This document shows positions 1 to 7,222 of a stretch of 22,678 nucleotides of DNA, one piece after another (the first letter of the stretch is position 1; each line of letters begins with the position of its first letter). The notes below the pieces were generated by a model. That model was not told the origin of the DNA, searched no databases, and saw nothing but the letters and a program-made list of their open reading frames with translations. The stretch lies in the NCBI GenBank assembly GCA_030684415.1, contig JAUXNL010000496.1:1-22678 (forward strand), written 5' to 3'. The DNA is from Moraxellaceae bacterium (GTDB lineage: Bacteria; Pseudomonadota; Gammaproteobacteria; Pseudomonadales; Moraxellaceae). The position numbers and the translations under genes are program-made.

Positions 1-557
1 GAGTGCTCGACGCCTGCGCCGCCCCTGGCGGCAAAACCGCACATCTGCTGGAGCACAGCCCCGGTGTCGAGGTGCTAGCGATTGACGTCGATGCCCGCCG
101 CTGCGAGCGCATCACGGAAAATCTTGCCCGCCTGCGCTTGCGTGCAACCGTGAAAGCCGCCGATGCCGCGAAACCTGCGACCTGGTGGGACGGCAAGCCC
201 TTCGACCGTATCCTGCTCGACGCGCCTTGCACCGCCACCGGCGTCATCCGCCGTCACCCCGACATCAAGCTGCTGCGCCGCGCCGACGACGTGCAGCAAA
301 CCGTGCGCTTGCAGCGCGTGCTGCTCGACGCGCTCTGGCCCTTGCTCGCACCGGGCGGCAGGTTGCTCTATGCCACCTGTTCGGTGCTGAAAGCCGAAAA
401 CGAGGAGCAGGTGGCGGCCTTCATGTCCCGCACACCGGATGCCCGTGAAGTGCGCCTGACCACTGAGGCGGGCATGGCACGCCCGAACGGCCGGCAGCTT
501 TTGCCTCAGCCGGGTGGCCATGACGGGTTTTATTACGCCTTGCTGGAAAAGGCCTGA
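1..557 (+). CDS. rsmB: 16S rRNA m5C967 methyltransferase RsmB, C-terminal part (5' end outside window)
   Basis: This is the SAM-dependent catalytic domain of RsmB, which makes 5-methylcytosine 967 in 16S rRNA in the cytoplasm. The frame is open from the left edge (codons in phase with base 3) and stops at 555-557, so only about 184 C-terminal residues are present; the NusB-like N-terminal domain lies upstream of the window. Visible motifs are the SAM-binding DACAAPGGK at the start, the motif IV cysteine in DAPCTATGVIRRHPDIK (codon 228-230) and the motif VI cysteine in YATCS (codon 378-380). These two cysteines are the release and nucleophile pair of the RsmB/RsmF family. RRHPDIK is typical of RsmB rather than RsmF. 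In many gammaproteobacteria rsmB is followed by trkA; here trkA is 6.6 kb downstream. There is no sign of a frameshift. Confidence 0.95.
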   Translation, partial: VLDACAAPGGKTAHLLEHSPGVEVLAIDVDARRCERITENLARLRLRATVKAADAAKPATWWDGKPFDRILLDAPCTATGVIRRHPDIKLLRRADDVQQTVRLQRVLLDALWPLLAPGGRLLYATCSVLKAENEEQVAAFMSRTPDAREVRLTTEAGMARPNGRQLLPQPGGHDGFYYALLEKA

Positions 558-872
558 AGCCGCCGCACCGTAGGCGGGCAAGCTGTTTCTGGCGGTGCCG
601 GTGGGCAAACAGCACCGGGATGCGTGCGCCACGCATGGTGCTGGCATGGCCATTATGGGCGTGGAGGCGAGCCGCATCGCAGGCATTCCCACACGCTCGG
701 CAACCGCCAGATTCAGCGCCTGAGTCAAATCCGAACAATAGGTGACATCGACGCCCCGGCCACCCTGCATGACGGCCAAAGCGTCATGCAGGTCACCGGT
801 TATGCTGAACAAACGGCCGCTTGATGCCGATACCACTCACCCGACTCCAAAAGAACAAAAGGGACCTCCCGC
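558..872. other. Intergenic gap rsmB to first AdeT-like gene
   Basis: This is 315 bases without a gene I can support. GCTGTTT (582-588) and AAACAGC (607-613) could form a 7-bp stem with a GC-rich loop, perhaps a weak end signal for rsmB. The minus strand is open across the gap and into rsmB, but its translation resembles no family I recognise and has no ribosome binding site, so I do not call it. The promoter of the downstream operon should lie here, but I see no convincing -35/-10 pair. Confidence 0.5.
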
Positions 873-1925
873 ATGAAACGCTCCCTGCGCCTGCTGCTGG
901 CACTATCGATTCTGGCCACTGGCACCAGCACCGCAGCGCCCGCTGCCAGCACCCCCAAGCCGCTGCCCAAGCCAGTCAACATCCGCTTCTGCCTGTTCGA
1001 CCCGGTCGGCACCAATGGCCAGATCGCCAGCCTCGGCCGTGACCTGGCGCTGGAAGCGCGCAAATGGAACCTGATTGTCGACCTCAAGGTGTATCAGGAC
1101 GAACGCGTCGCCGCCGAAGACTTCAAGGCCGGCCAGTGCGAAGGTGTCGCCATCACCACGCTGCGCGCACGCCAGTTCAACCGCATCGTCGGCAGCATCG
1201 ATTCGCCCGGCAATCTGCGCAGCTACGAGGAAATGCGCACGCTGATCCGCGCCCTCGCCAATCCGGCCTTCCTGCCCATGTCCATCACCGGCCGCTATCA
1301 GGTCGTGGGGGTGGTGCCGGTCGGTGCGATTTACGTCATGACCAACGACCGCGCCATCGACTCCATCGAGAAGGCGGCCGGCAAACGCGTGGCCGTGCTC
1401 GACTGGGACCCGTCGCAGGCGAAAATGATTTCTGCGATTGGCGCGCACCCGGTCATGGCCGACATGACCAGCTACGGCCCGAAATTCAACAATGGCCAGG
1501 CCGACATCATTGCCGCCCCCGCCATGGCTTACTTGCCGCTGGAGCTCAGCCGCGGCATTGGTAAAAAAGGCGGTGTGTTCCGTTTTCCCTTGTTATTTGC
1601 CACCGGCTCCATCGTCATCCGTCGCGATTTGCTACTGCCGAAAATTCCGGATCTTGATGATCGGTTGCTGCAACTGCGCGAATACGGCCTTGGCTTCATC
1701 GACAGTTTCATCGCCACCATCCGCGTTTCGGAAAAAGACATTCCGGAAAAACTCTGGATCGACCTGTCCGAAGGCGACAAGGTGAAATATTGGCGCATGC
1801 TCCGCGAAGCGCGTATCGGCCTCACCAAAGAAGGCATTTACGAGCCATCGATGATGAACCTGCTCAAGAAAGTGCGCTGCCGGCATGAGCCGGGCAATGA
1901 AGAATGCAGCATGTTTGAAGAGTGA
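873..1925 (+). CDS. Periplasmic AdeT1/2-like putative solute-binding protein, paralog 1
   Basis: A 350-residue exported protein of the AdeT1/2 type: TRAP-like periplasmic binding proteins, named after Acinetobacter proteins that were linked to drug resistance although they look like binding proteins rather than pumps. The start is the ATG at 873. An N-terminal signal (KR, then a Leu-rich core, then Ala-rich around residues 20-26) is followed by a Pro-rich linker (KPLPKP). Family hallmarks are RFCLFDPVG near residue 38, EDFKAGQCEG (82-91), LRARQFN, EKAAGKRVAVLDWD, KFNNGQADII and the C-terminal REARIGLTKEG. Cysteines 40, 89, 336 and 345 are shared by all three paralogs and may form disulfides. 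It heads a likely operon, with the START gene nine bases downstream. No TRAP permease is nearby and the ligand is unknown. Family assignment is good; function is open. Confidence 0.85.
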   Translation: MKRSLRLLLALSILATGTSTAAPAASTPKPLPKPVNIRFCLFDPVGTNGQIASLGRDLALEARKWNLIVDLKVYQDERVAAEDFKAGQCEGVAITTLRARQFNRIVGSIDSPGNLRSYEEMRTLIRALANPAFLPMSITGRYQVVGVVPVGAIYVMTNDRAIDSIEKAAGKRVAVLDWDPSQAKMISAIGAHPVMADMTSYGPKFNNGQADIIAAPAMAYLPLELSRGIGKKGGVFRFPLLFATGSIVIRRDLLLPKIPDLDDRLLQLREYGLGFIDSFIATIRVSEKDIPEKLWIDLSEGDKVKYWRMLREARIGLTKEGIYEPSMMNLLKKVRCRHEPGNEECSMFEE

Positions 1926-1934
1926 TGACCGTTC

Positions 1935-2588
1935 ATGCTGATCAAGCTGTTGTTGGTGCTCAGCCTTGTGCTGCTGCCTGGCATGACCCCGGCTGAAGAC
2001 TGGGCAGAGGCGCGCAATGCCAACGACATTCGCGTCTGGACCCGTGCTGTGCCGGGTTATCCGCTCCGTGAGTTCCGCGCCACCACCGTGGTGCGCAGCT
2101 CGCTTGCCGGCCTGGTCAATCTGCTGCTCGACACCGGACACGCCGCCGACTGGGTGTACCGCACACGGCGTATCGATGTTTTGCAGCGCGATGACGAAAA
2201 AGCCACGTTCGTCATTCATATCGTCACCGACTTTCCCTGGCCGCTGAGTGATCGCGACGTAATTGTCGCCGGGCGCATTTTCCAGGAGGCCGACGGCACG
2301 GTGCGCATCATCAGCCAGTCGCTGCTGGACGATCAGCACCCGAAAGCGCCTGGCTGTCTGCGCATGGTGGATTTTTATGGCAACTGGACATTCCGGCCTC
2401 TCGGTGATGGCCTCGTGGAAGTGTCGATGTTGGGGCGCGCAAATCCGGGCGGCGTCATCCCGCACGGCATCGTCAACCTCATCATCCACGACACGCCCTA
2501 TCAGACGCTGCGAGGCTTGCAGCGCGTGATTTCACAGCCGCGCTACCAGTCTGCACGCTTCAACGCGATTCAAGAGCCGGCGCAATAA
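1935..2588 (+). CDS. Secreted START-domain (SRPBCC-fold) protein
   Basis: A 217-residue protein with a signal peptide (MLIKLLLVLSLVLLPG, cleavage probably after TPA near residue 20) followed by one START-like domain. Supporting pieces are EDWAEARNANDIRVWTR at the mature N-terminus, the central VTDFPWPLSDRDVIV, the WTFRPLGDG strand and a C-terminal amphipathic helix (NLIIHDTPYQTLRGLQR). START domains enclose a hydrophobic ligand, usually a lipid; bacterial members of this length are mostly uncharacterised. With a signal peptide this one should act in the periplasm. It starts nine bases after the AdeT-like gene and is followed by the AsmA-like gene, so the three are probably cotranscribed. The ribosome binding site is weak, which suggests translational coupling. 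The ligand is unknown. Confidence 0.85.
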   Translation: MLIKLLLVLSLVLLPGMTPAEDWAEARNANDIRVWTRAVPGYPLREFRATTVVRSSLAGLVNLLLDTGHAADWVYRTRRIDVLQRDDEKATFVIHIVTDFPWPLSDRDVIVAGRIFQEADGTVRIISQSLLDDQHPKAPGCLRMVDFYGNWTFRPLGDGLVEVSMLGRANPGGVIPHGIVNLIIHDTPYQTLRGLQRVISQPRYQSARFNAIQEPAQ

Positions 2589-2625
2589 ACACTGGCATGA
2601 ATACGCCGCGCTTGCCGGCGGCCAC

Positions 2626-2630
2626 AGGAG
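2626..2630 (+). promoter_or_regulatory. Shine-Dalgarno that sets the AsmA-like start
   Basis: AGGAG lies eight bases before the ATG at 2639. The in-frame ATG at 2597 has no comparable site, so 2639 is preferred. Confidence 0.75.
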
Positions 2631-2638
2631 AGCTTGAC

Positions 2639-4366
2639 ATGCCGAACCGATGGAAATGGCCAGCAACAATAGCCGCCGGCATGACCGCTGCCGCGCTCAC
2701 TGGCATCGCTGTTTTTGCATGGCAAGTGCCCGCTGACAGCTATCGCGAAAAACTGGTGGCCGAAGCACACGGCGCTGGCGCACAACTGCAATTGGCAGCG
2801 CCCCTGCAGTGGCAGGTCTGGCCTCCCGGCTTGCAGGCGCCAGCACTCACGCTGCATGCCGCCACCGAAAATGCGCTGCTGCTGGAGGCGAGTGGCGCCC
2901 GCATTTCCATCGATCTTCCCGCACTGCTCACCGGCACGGTGCGCGCGCGTGAAATCCTGCTGCTGGCGCCGCGCATCCACGTGCAGCAGCAGGCGGATGG
3001 CCGTCATCACTGGGAGGCCGTGCTGACCCACCTGCAAGCACAACCCGCCACGCCCACTGCACTCCGCCTGCTCGATGGCGCGCTTGTTTTTGCTCACGCC
3101 AACGGCACGCCGATTGAAACGGATATTGCCCGCCTCACTCTCTCAGCACCGGCCACAGATGGCGGGCGCAAGCTCGATGCCGTCTTCAGCACCAGTGTGC
3201 AAAATGCCACGGGCGATAACCTGTTACTGGAACAAACCCTGCAAGCCAACTTGCATGGCCGCGCGGGAAAAACCGGCCTCGAATGGCGTGGTGTGCGCCT
3301 GCAAACGGCCATGGCCGGCACCCTCTTTCCCGGCACCCTCAACCTGCTGAGCACGGGCGATCTGCACTGGCAGGACGCACGCGTACACAGCCCGAAGTGG
3401 CAGTCCGAAGGCGATTACAAACATATCGGCATGACTGAAAGCGTGCGCCTGAAAATGTCAGGCGGCCTCGATATTGATCTGGCTCAGCAAACACTGACGT
3501 TGCCGGAATGGATGCTGGAGGCAGCACCGTCGTTTCGCGCAGGCGGACGCGCCACCCTGAACTGGCGCAACACGCCGGCTATCGTGTGGCAAGACGGCAC
3601 GCTCGCCGTCTCCGCCGTGACACTGTCAGGCCTTGCCCTGCAGGCGACGTTCAGCAACAGCACGCTGACCGTGACGCAGTTTGATGCCACTCCCGGCAGT
3701 GGGAATTTTTCCATGCCATTCACCTTGGCGCGCGAAGATGGCGCGCCCGTGCTCAATGCCTCGCTCCGGATCAGCAATGCCCCCCTCGCTTCCTTTGCCG
3801 CCGCTCTCGGGGGCAGCAACAAAACCACCGGACAATTGAACGCCAACGGCGCACTGCGCATCGCCGGCCTGACCATGGAGCAGTGGCGTGAATCCGCTAG
3901 CGGCCAATTGCAACTTGATATGCAGAATGCCGTGCTCGCCGACCGTGACATCAATGCGGGCCTTGTTGAACGGCTGCGCGGATATCAATCGTTTCTGCCG
4001 ACACTGGCCGACATTGGCTCCGCGCCTGGCGATGTCGACATCCGTCATCTGCATATCGACAACACCGCAGAAAGCGGCGTTGTGACATCAAAAGCAAGAA
4101 TCGATACCGGCCACGCCATCGTCACCGGTGGTGGCCAGTTCAACCTCAAAGAACAGGCACTCTCGTATGACGGCCGGCTGGCATTGGGCAAAAGCCTGTT
4201 TGCCGATGCCAAAGCCGGCCTCGATCTGCCGATTCAATGTCGCGGCAATCTGATTGAAGTGCGGCTCACATTTCTGGAAGCCCTTTCAGCGGACTGCAAC
4301 ATAGAAGATGAAGCGCGGCGCGAGCTGATGGCGCGGGCATTGAAAGCCCGTTTCCTGGGCCCTTAG
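2639..4366 (+). CDS. AsmA-family envelope protein
   Basis: A 575-residue protein with one N-terminal membrane anchor (about residues 6-27, WPATIAAGMTAAALTGIAVF), then a long beta-rich periplasmic region of repeating amphipathic strands. It ends with an AsmA-like C-terminal domain (about residues 385-560), visible as TGQLNANGALRIAGLTMEQW, GQLQLDMQNAVLADRDINAG and a terminal GKSLFADAKAGLDLPIQCRG. E. coli AsmA is slightly longer (about 617). The AsmA/YhdP/TamB group forms hydrophobic grooves implicated in moving phospholipid between inner and outer membrane; that role for this member is inference. The ATG at 2639 is chosen for its AGGAG and because it places the anchor at the N-terminus. The gene follows the START gene by 50 bases and ends inside a strong hairpin, so it is probably the last gene of the operon. 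Confidence 0.82.
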   Translation: MPNRWKWPATIAAGMTAAALTGIAVFAWQVPADSYREKLVAEAHGAGAQLQLAAPLQWQVWPPGLQAPALTLHAATENALLLEASGARISIDLPALLTGTVRAREILLLAPRIHVQQQADGRHHWEAVLTHLQAQPATPTALRLLDGALVFAHANGTPIETDIARLTLSAPATDGGRKLDAVFSTSVQNATGDNLLLEQTLQANLHGRAGKTGLEWRGVRLQTAMAGTLFPGTLNLLSTGDLHWQDARVHSPKWQSEGDYKHIGMTESVRLKMSGGLDIDLAQQTLTLPEWMLEAAPSFRAGGRATLNWRNTPAIVWQDGTLAVSAVTLSGLALQATFSNSTLTVTQFDATPGSGNFSMPFTLAREDGAPVLNASLRISNAPLASFAAALGGSNKTTGQLNANGALRIAGLTMEQWRESASGQLQLDMQNAVLADRDINAGLVERLRGYQSFLPTLADIGSAPGDVDIRHLHIDNTAESGVVTSKARIDTGHAIVTGGGQFNLKEQALSYDGRLALGKSLFADAKAGLDLPIQCRGNLIEVRLTFLEALSADCNIEDEARRELMARALKARFLGP

Positions 4367-4402
4367 CCGCTTGCTGAAAAGCATTTTTCAGCAAGCGGCT
4401 AA
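4363..4402 (+). terminator. Perfect 18-bp hairpin at the end of the AsmA-like gene
   Basis: Arms 4363-4380 and 4385-4402 pair perfectly around the tetraloop GCAT; the left arm includes the TAG stop codon. The inner stem is an A-run/T-run (GAAAA GCAT TTTTC), giving a T-tract inside rather than after the stem. It could act as a terminator in both directions or as a 3'-end stabiliser. It is followed 81 bases later by the second AdeT-like gene. Confidence 0.7.
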
Positions 4403-4483
4403 TGCGAAAGCTCTCCACAACAAGCCATACATGAACGGCATTTGCACGACACAAGAAAAACGACACCCAATGAGGACCGCATC

Positions 4484-5572
4484 ATGAAGCGCCTGATCAC
4501 GACGTTGCTGCTGGCCGCAAGCTGCAGCTTTACTTTCGCCTCTGAAGCCCCTTCTGCTGCGCGAAGCATCCCCGAGGTGCGCAAAGGCCCCGGCCTACCG
4601 CCACCACTGCCCAAGCCGGTCAAGCTGCGCTTTTGCGTGTTCGACCCCATGGGCGGCGCGAATGGGAAAATCACTCAGACTGCACGTGATCTCGCCAAGC
4701 TGGCAGAAGAGTGGAATCTTTTTGTGGAAGTAAAGGCTTACACCGATGAGCGCGTAGCCACAGAAGACTTCAAGGCTGGCCAGTGTGAAGGTGCCGCCAT
4801 TACCTCCATCCGCGCCAAGCAATTCAACTTTGCCGTCGGCAGCATCGACTCCCCCGGCAACCTGCGCAATTACGACGAAATGAAATCGCTGATGACAATG
4901 CTCGCCAATCCGGTAGTGGCGTCGATTGCTATCAACGGCCGCTATCAGGTCGCGGCAATTGTGCCGATTGGCGCCCTGTTCGTGATGGTGAACGACCGCC
5001 GCATCAATTCTCTGGAAAAAGCTGCCGGCAAACGCGTCGTCGTGCTCGACTGGGATCCGATACAGGCCAAGATGATTTCCGGCATCGGCGCCCAGCCTGT
5101 GCTCGCCGATTTCACCACGTATGCGAGCAAATTCAATAACGGGCAGGCCGACATCATCGCCTCACCCGCCATGGGCTACCGCCCGCTGGAGCTGTACAAG
5201 GGTATCGGCAAGGACGGAGGCGTTATCCGTTTTCCACTGCTGCAAGCCACCGCCACCATCATGATCCGGCGTGATCTTGTGCTGCCGAAAATCCCGGACC
5301 TTGATGGCCGGCTCAATCAGATGCGCCAGTTCGGTTTGCAATACATCGATGCCGTGTTCACGTTGCTGAAAGAAGCTGAAAACGACATTCCCAAGAACCA
5401 GTGGATAGAGCTGGCCAAGGCCGATCAGGACAAGTACTACCAGATGCTGCGCGAGGCGCGCCTGCGCCTGACCAAGGAAGGCGTGTACGACCCAGTGATG
5501 ATGAGTCTGCTCAAGCGCGTGCGTTGCAAGCATGTGCCCGCAGATGCCGAGTGTGCGCAATTCGACGAGTAA
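4484..5572 (+). CDS. Periplasmic AdeT1/2-like putative solute-binding protein, paralog 2
   Basis: A 362-residue exported protein and close relative of the product at 873-1925: in the stretch starting A[AT]EDFKAGQC, 38 of 52 residues are identical by eye. I choose the ATG at 4484 because GAGG lies eight bases upstream and because MKRLITTLLLAAS begins a proper signal peptide, probably cut after FTFA (residue 19). A TTG start 42 bases upstream would put charged residues before it. LAASC in the signal is a poor lipobox, so lipidation is unlikely. The mature protein has a Pro-rich linker (PPPLPKPVKLR), then FCVFDPMGG, EDFKAGQCEG, EKAAGKRVVVLDWD, KFNNGQADII and a C-terminal cysteine pair. It lies beyond the hairpin and so may be transcribed separately from the operon before it. 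Ligand unknown. Confidence 0.85.
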   Translation: MKRLITTLLLAASCSFTFASEAPSAARSIPEVRKGPGLPPPLPKPVKLRFCVFDPMGGANGKITQTARDLAKLAEEWNLFVEVKAYTDERVATEDFKAGQCEGAAITSIRAKQFNFAVGSIDSPGNLRNYDEMKSLMTMLANPVVASIAINGRYQVAAIVPIGALFVMVNDRRINSLEKAAGKRVVVLDWDPIQAKMISGIGAQPVLADFTTYASKFNNGQADIIASPAMGYRPLELYKGIGKDGGVIRFPLLQATATIMIRRDLVLPKIPDLDGRLNQMRQFGLQYIDAVFTLLKEAENDIPKNQWIELAKADQDKYYQMLREARLRLTKEGVYDPVMMSLLKRVRCKHVPADAECAQFDE

Positions 5573-5921
5573 CGACGGCTGCATCAGTGTGCAGTTCGAT
5601 TATTCAGCTCCATGACTCAGCTCCATAACAAAGCGGGATGATGCAGCACTGTACTTTTCATTCCTGCCGCCATTTTCAGCAAGCGGTTAGCTGGCCAGGG
5701 ATGGCCGGGTCGCGAATCAATCACGCTTGAGTGATGGACTCAGCGCGAAGCTATCAAGAGTGGCGGCGGAACTTCTAGCGCATCTGCAACTGCTCAGGGA
5801 CTCAGAGCGCATGACGACAATAAAACCGGCTATCCATCACCCACGCCAGAGCTTTCACGCAGTCCTCTGATCGCAGCGGCACACCGCCATCTGCATGAAG
5901 ATTCCTGCTGAGCACGTAGCG
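5573..5921. other. Gap between convergent AdeT-like genes
   Basis: These 349 bases separate two convergent paralogs. The gap holds one copy of a structured dispersed repeat (5673-5752) and a short direct repeat (CAGCTCCAT at about 5608 and 5622). I see no coding frame and no classic terminator with a T-tract. Confidence 0.6.
5673..5752. repeat. Structured dispersed repeat, copy 1
   Basis: An 80-base element that aligns without gaps to 20345-20423/4. The last 45 bases, from GG[GA]TCG[CT]GAATCAATCAC to CAGCG[CT]GAAGC, differ at seven positions. It contains GGCCA-GGGA-TGGCC, a short hairpin, and starts with TTTTCAGC. Its first 17 bases (TTTTCAGCAAGCGG then TTA) also nearly match the right arm of the hairpin at 4385-4401. 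Confidence 0.75.
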
Positions 5922-6929
5922 CTACTCCACGGCCACCACACAATCGTCATCCGCAGGATTCTGCGAGCAGCGCACGCGCTTGAGAATGTTCAGCATGCGG
6001 CGATCATAGAAGCCTTCGCGCACCAGCATCAGCCGCGCCTCCCGCATCATCAGCACATAGCCCTCGCGGTCTTCGAGTGGAATATTCATCCAGTACGATG
6101 ACTTCACCTGCTTTTCTTCGTTGCGGATCATGCCGAAAGCGCGCGGCACCTGGCCGCGGATATAGTCACGCACGCGCTGGCCGAATCCTGGCGGAAAGCG
6201 TTCGTGCCGGATCAATAGCTGGCCGGTAAGCTGGGCCACCGGAAATCGTGCAATGCCGCCCTTGCTGCCAAGGCCGCGGTACAACTCCAGCGCTTCGTAC
6301 ACCAGAATCGGCGCGATGATGATGTCCACCTGGCCATTGTTGAACTTGCTGGCAAAATTGGTGATGTCGGACGCTACCGGTTGCGCACCGATTTGCTGCA
6401 CAAGCATCGCTTGGGTCTTGTCCCAGTCCATGACCACTATTTTTTTGCCGGCGGCCTTGGCCAGTGTGTTGATACGGCGATCATTGACGAAAGGATAGGC
6501 CGCGCCTAGCGGCACCACGCCAGCCACTTCATAGGCGCCATTGACCATATAGGGTGCCAGTTTCGGACTGGATAACACCTCAATGACTTTGCGCATCGCG
6601 GTGTAGTCGGGAATCGCGCCCACGGCATCAATAGTGCCGGTGAACTGGTTGAACTGGCGCGCGCGCAAGCCAGTGATGGCGACGCCATCGCATTGCCCGG
6701 CCTTGAAATCTTCGGCGGCCACTCGCTCATCGGTATAGGCCTTGAGTTCGATATCAACTCCCCAGGTTTTGGCAATGAACTGGTAATCACGCGCAATCGC
6801 GAACACCTGACCCTGCGTGCCCATGGGATCAAATACACAAAAAAGCTGCGCCTGCACGTTCTCACCAAACAACGTCGTCATGACCAGCAGTGGCCACATC
6901 CGGATATTCCTGGCGCCACTCGTTGCCAT
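5922..6929 (-). CDS. Periplasmic AdeT1/2-like putative solute-binding protein, paralog 3 (inverted)
   Basis: A 335-residue exported protein on the opposite strand to its two paralogs. The ATG at 6929 is chosen because AGGAG (6937-6941) lies seven bases before it; the signal peptide then reads MATSGARNIRMWPLLVMTTL, with cleavage likely after NVQA (residue 27). Unlike the other two it has no Pro-rich linker: the mature protein starts almost at once with QLFCVFDPMG. In the A[AT]EDFKAGQC stretch it matches paralog 1 at 32 of 52 residues by eye, so it is the most divergent copy. All four family cysteines remain (C31, AGQC, KRVRC and a final DDC). Other landmarks are AKAAGKKIVVMDWD and KFNNGQVDII. 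It converges on paralog 2 and diverges from trkA. No transport permease adjoins it. Confidence 0.85.
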   Translation of the reverse strand: MATSGARNIRMWPLLVMTTLFGENVQAQLFCVFDPMGTQGQVFAIARDYQFIAKTWGVDIELKAYTDERVAAEDFKAGQCDGVAITGLRARQFNQFTGTIDAVGAIPDYTAMRKVIEVLSSPKLAPYMVNGAYEVAGVVPLGAAYPFVNDRRINTLAKAAGKKIVVMDWDKTQAMLVQQIGAQPVASDITNFASKFNNGQVDIIIAPILVYEALELYRGLGSKGGIARFPVAQLTGQLLIRHERFPPGFGQRVRDYIRGQVPRAFGMIRNEEKQVKSSYWMNIPLEDREGYVLMMREARLMLVREGFYDRRMLNILKRVRCSQNPADDDCVVAVE

Positions 6930-6936
6930 GAGCATG

Positions 6937-6941
6937 CTCCT
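6937..6941 (-). promoter_or_regulatory. Shine-Dalgarno that sets the start of AdeT-like paralog 3
   Basis: AGGAG on the minus strand lies seven bases before the ATG at 6929. The alternative ATG two codons upstream would be only one base from it. Confidence 0.7.
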
Positions 6942-7222
6942 GTCCTCGTCTATGTGCATCGTGATTGCCGCCGCTCTGCGGCACAGCGATGGTCGCAAGC
7001 AAGGAGGACATCGCGTTGGCCCTGCTGCCTGACATTTCGTCGGCAGTGCGAATCTGACTTGCTTGCCGACAAGCGGCCCGGTTTTTCACCATTTGCGGCA
7101 ATTCATGCGTTCGGCTCGCCGCCGCAAAGCCACTCCAATGGCTTTGCCAACGTGCCCTTCAGGCTTTTTGCACGCTGCGACTTTCTGAGCGCTGGGCCAT
7201 AATGTGGCGACAAGGAGACACC

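Noticed and set aside
75..836. Long open minus-strand frame across the rsmB end and the following gap
   Set aside because: Most of it is antisense to rsmB, it has no ribosome binding site, and the part in the gap resembles no family I know. A decayed gene cannot be excluded.
1632..2489. 285-codon minus-strand frame
   Set aside because: Antisense to the AdeT-like and START genes, with His/Gln/Arg-rich composition typical of shadow frames in GC-rich DNA.
7061..7074. GCTTG-CCGA-CAAGC hairpin between AdeT-like paralog 3 and trkA
   Set aside because: Only five base pairs, in a divergent promoter gap where no terminator is expected; probably chance.
7168..7203. Possible trkA promoter with TTGCAC and CATAAT
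   Set aside because: The spacing is 24 bases instead of about 17, and the -10 would almost touch the ribosome binding site.
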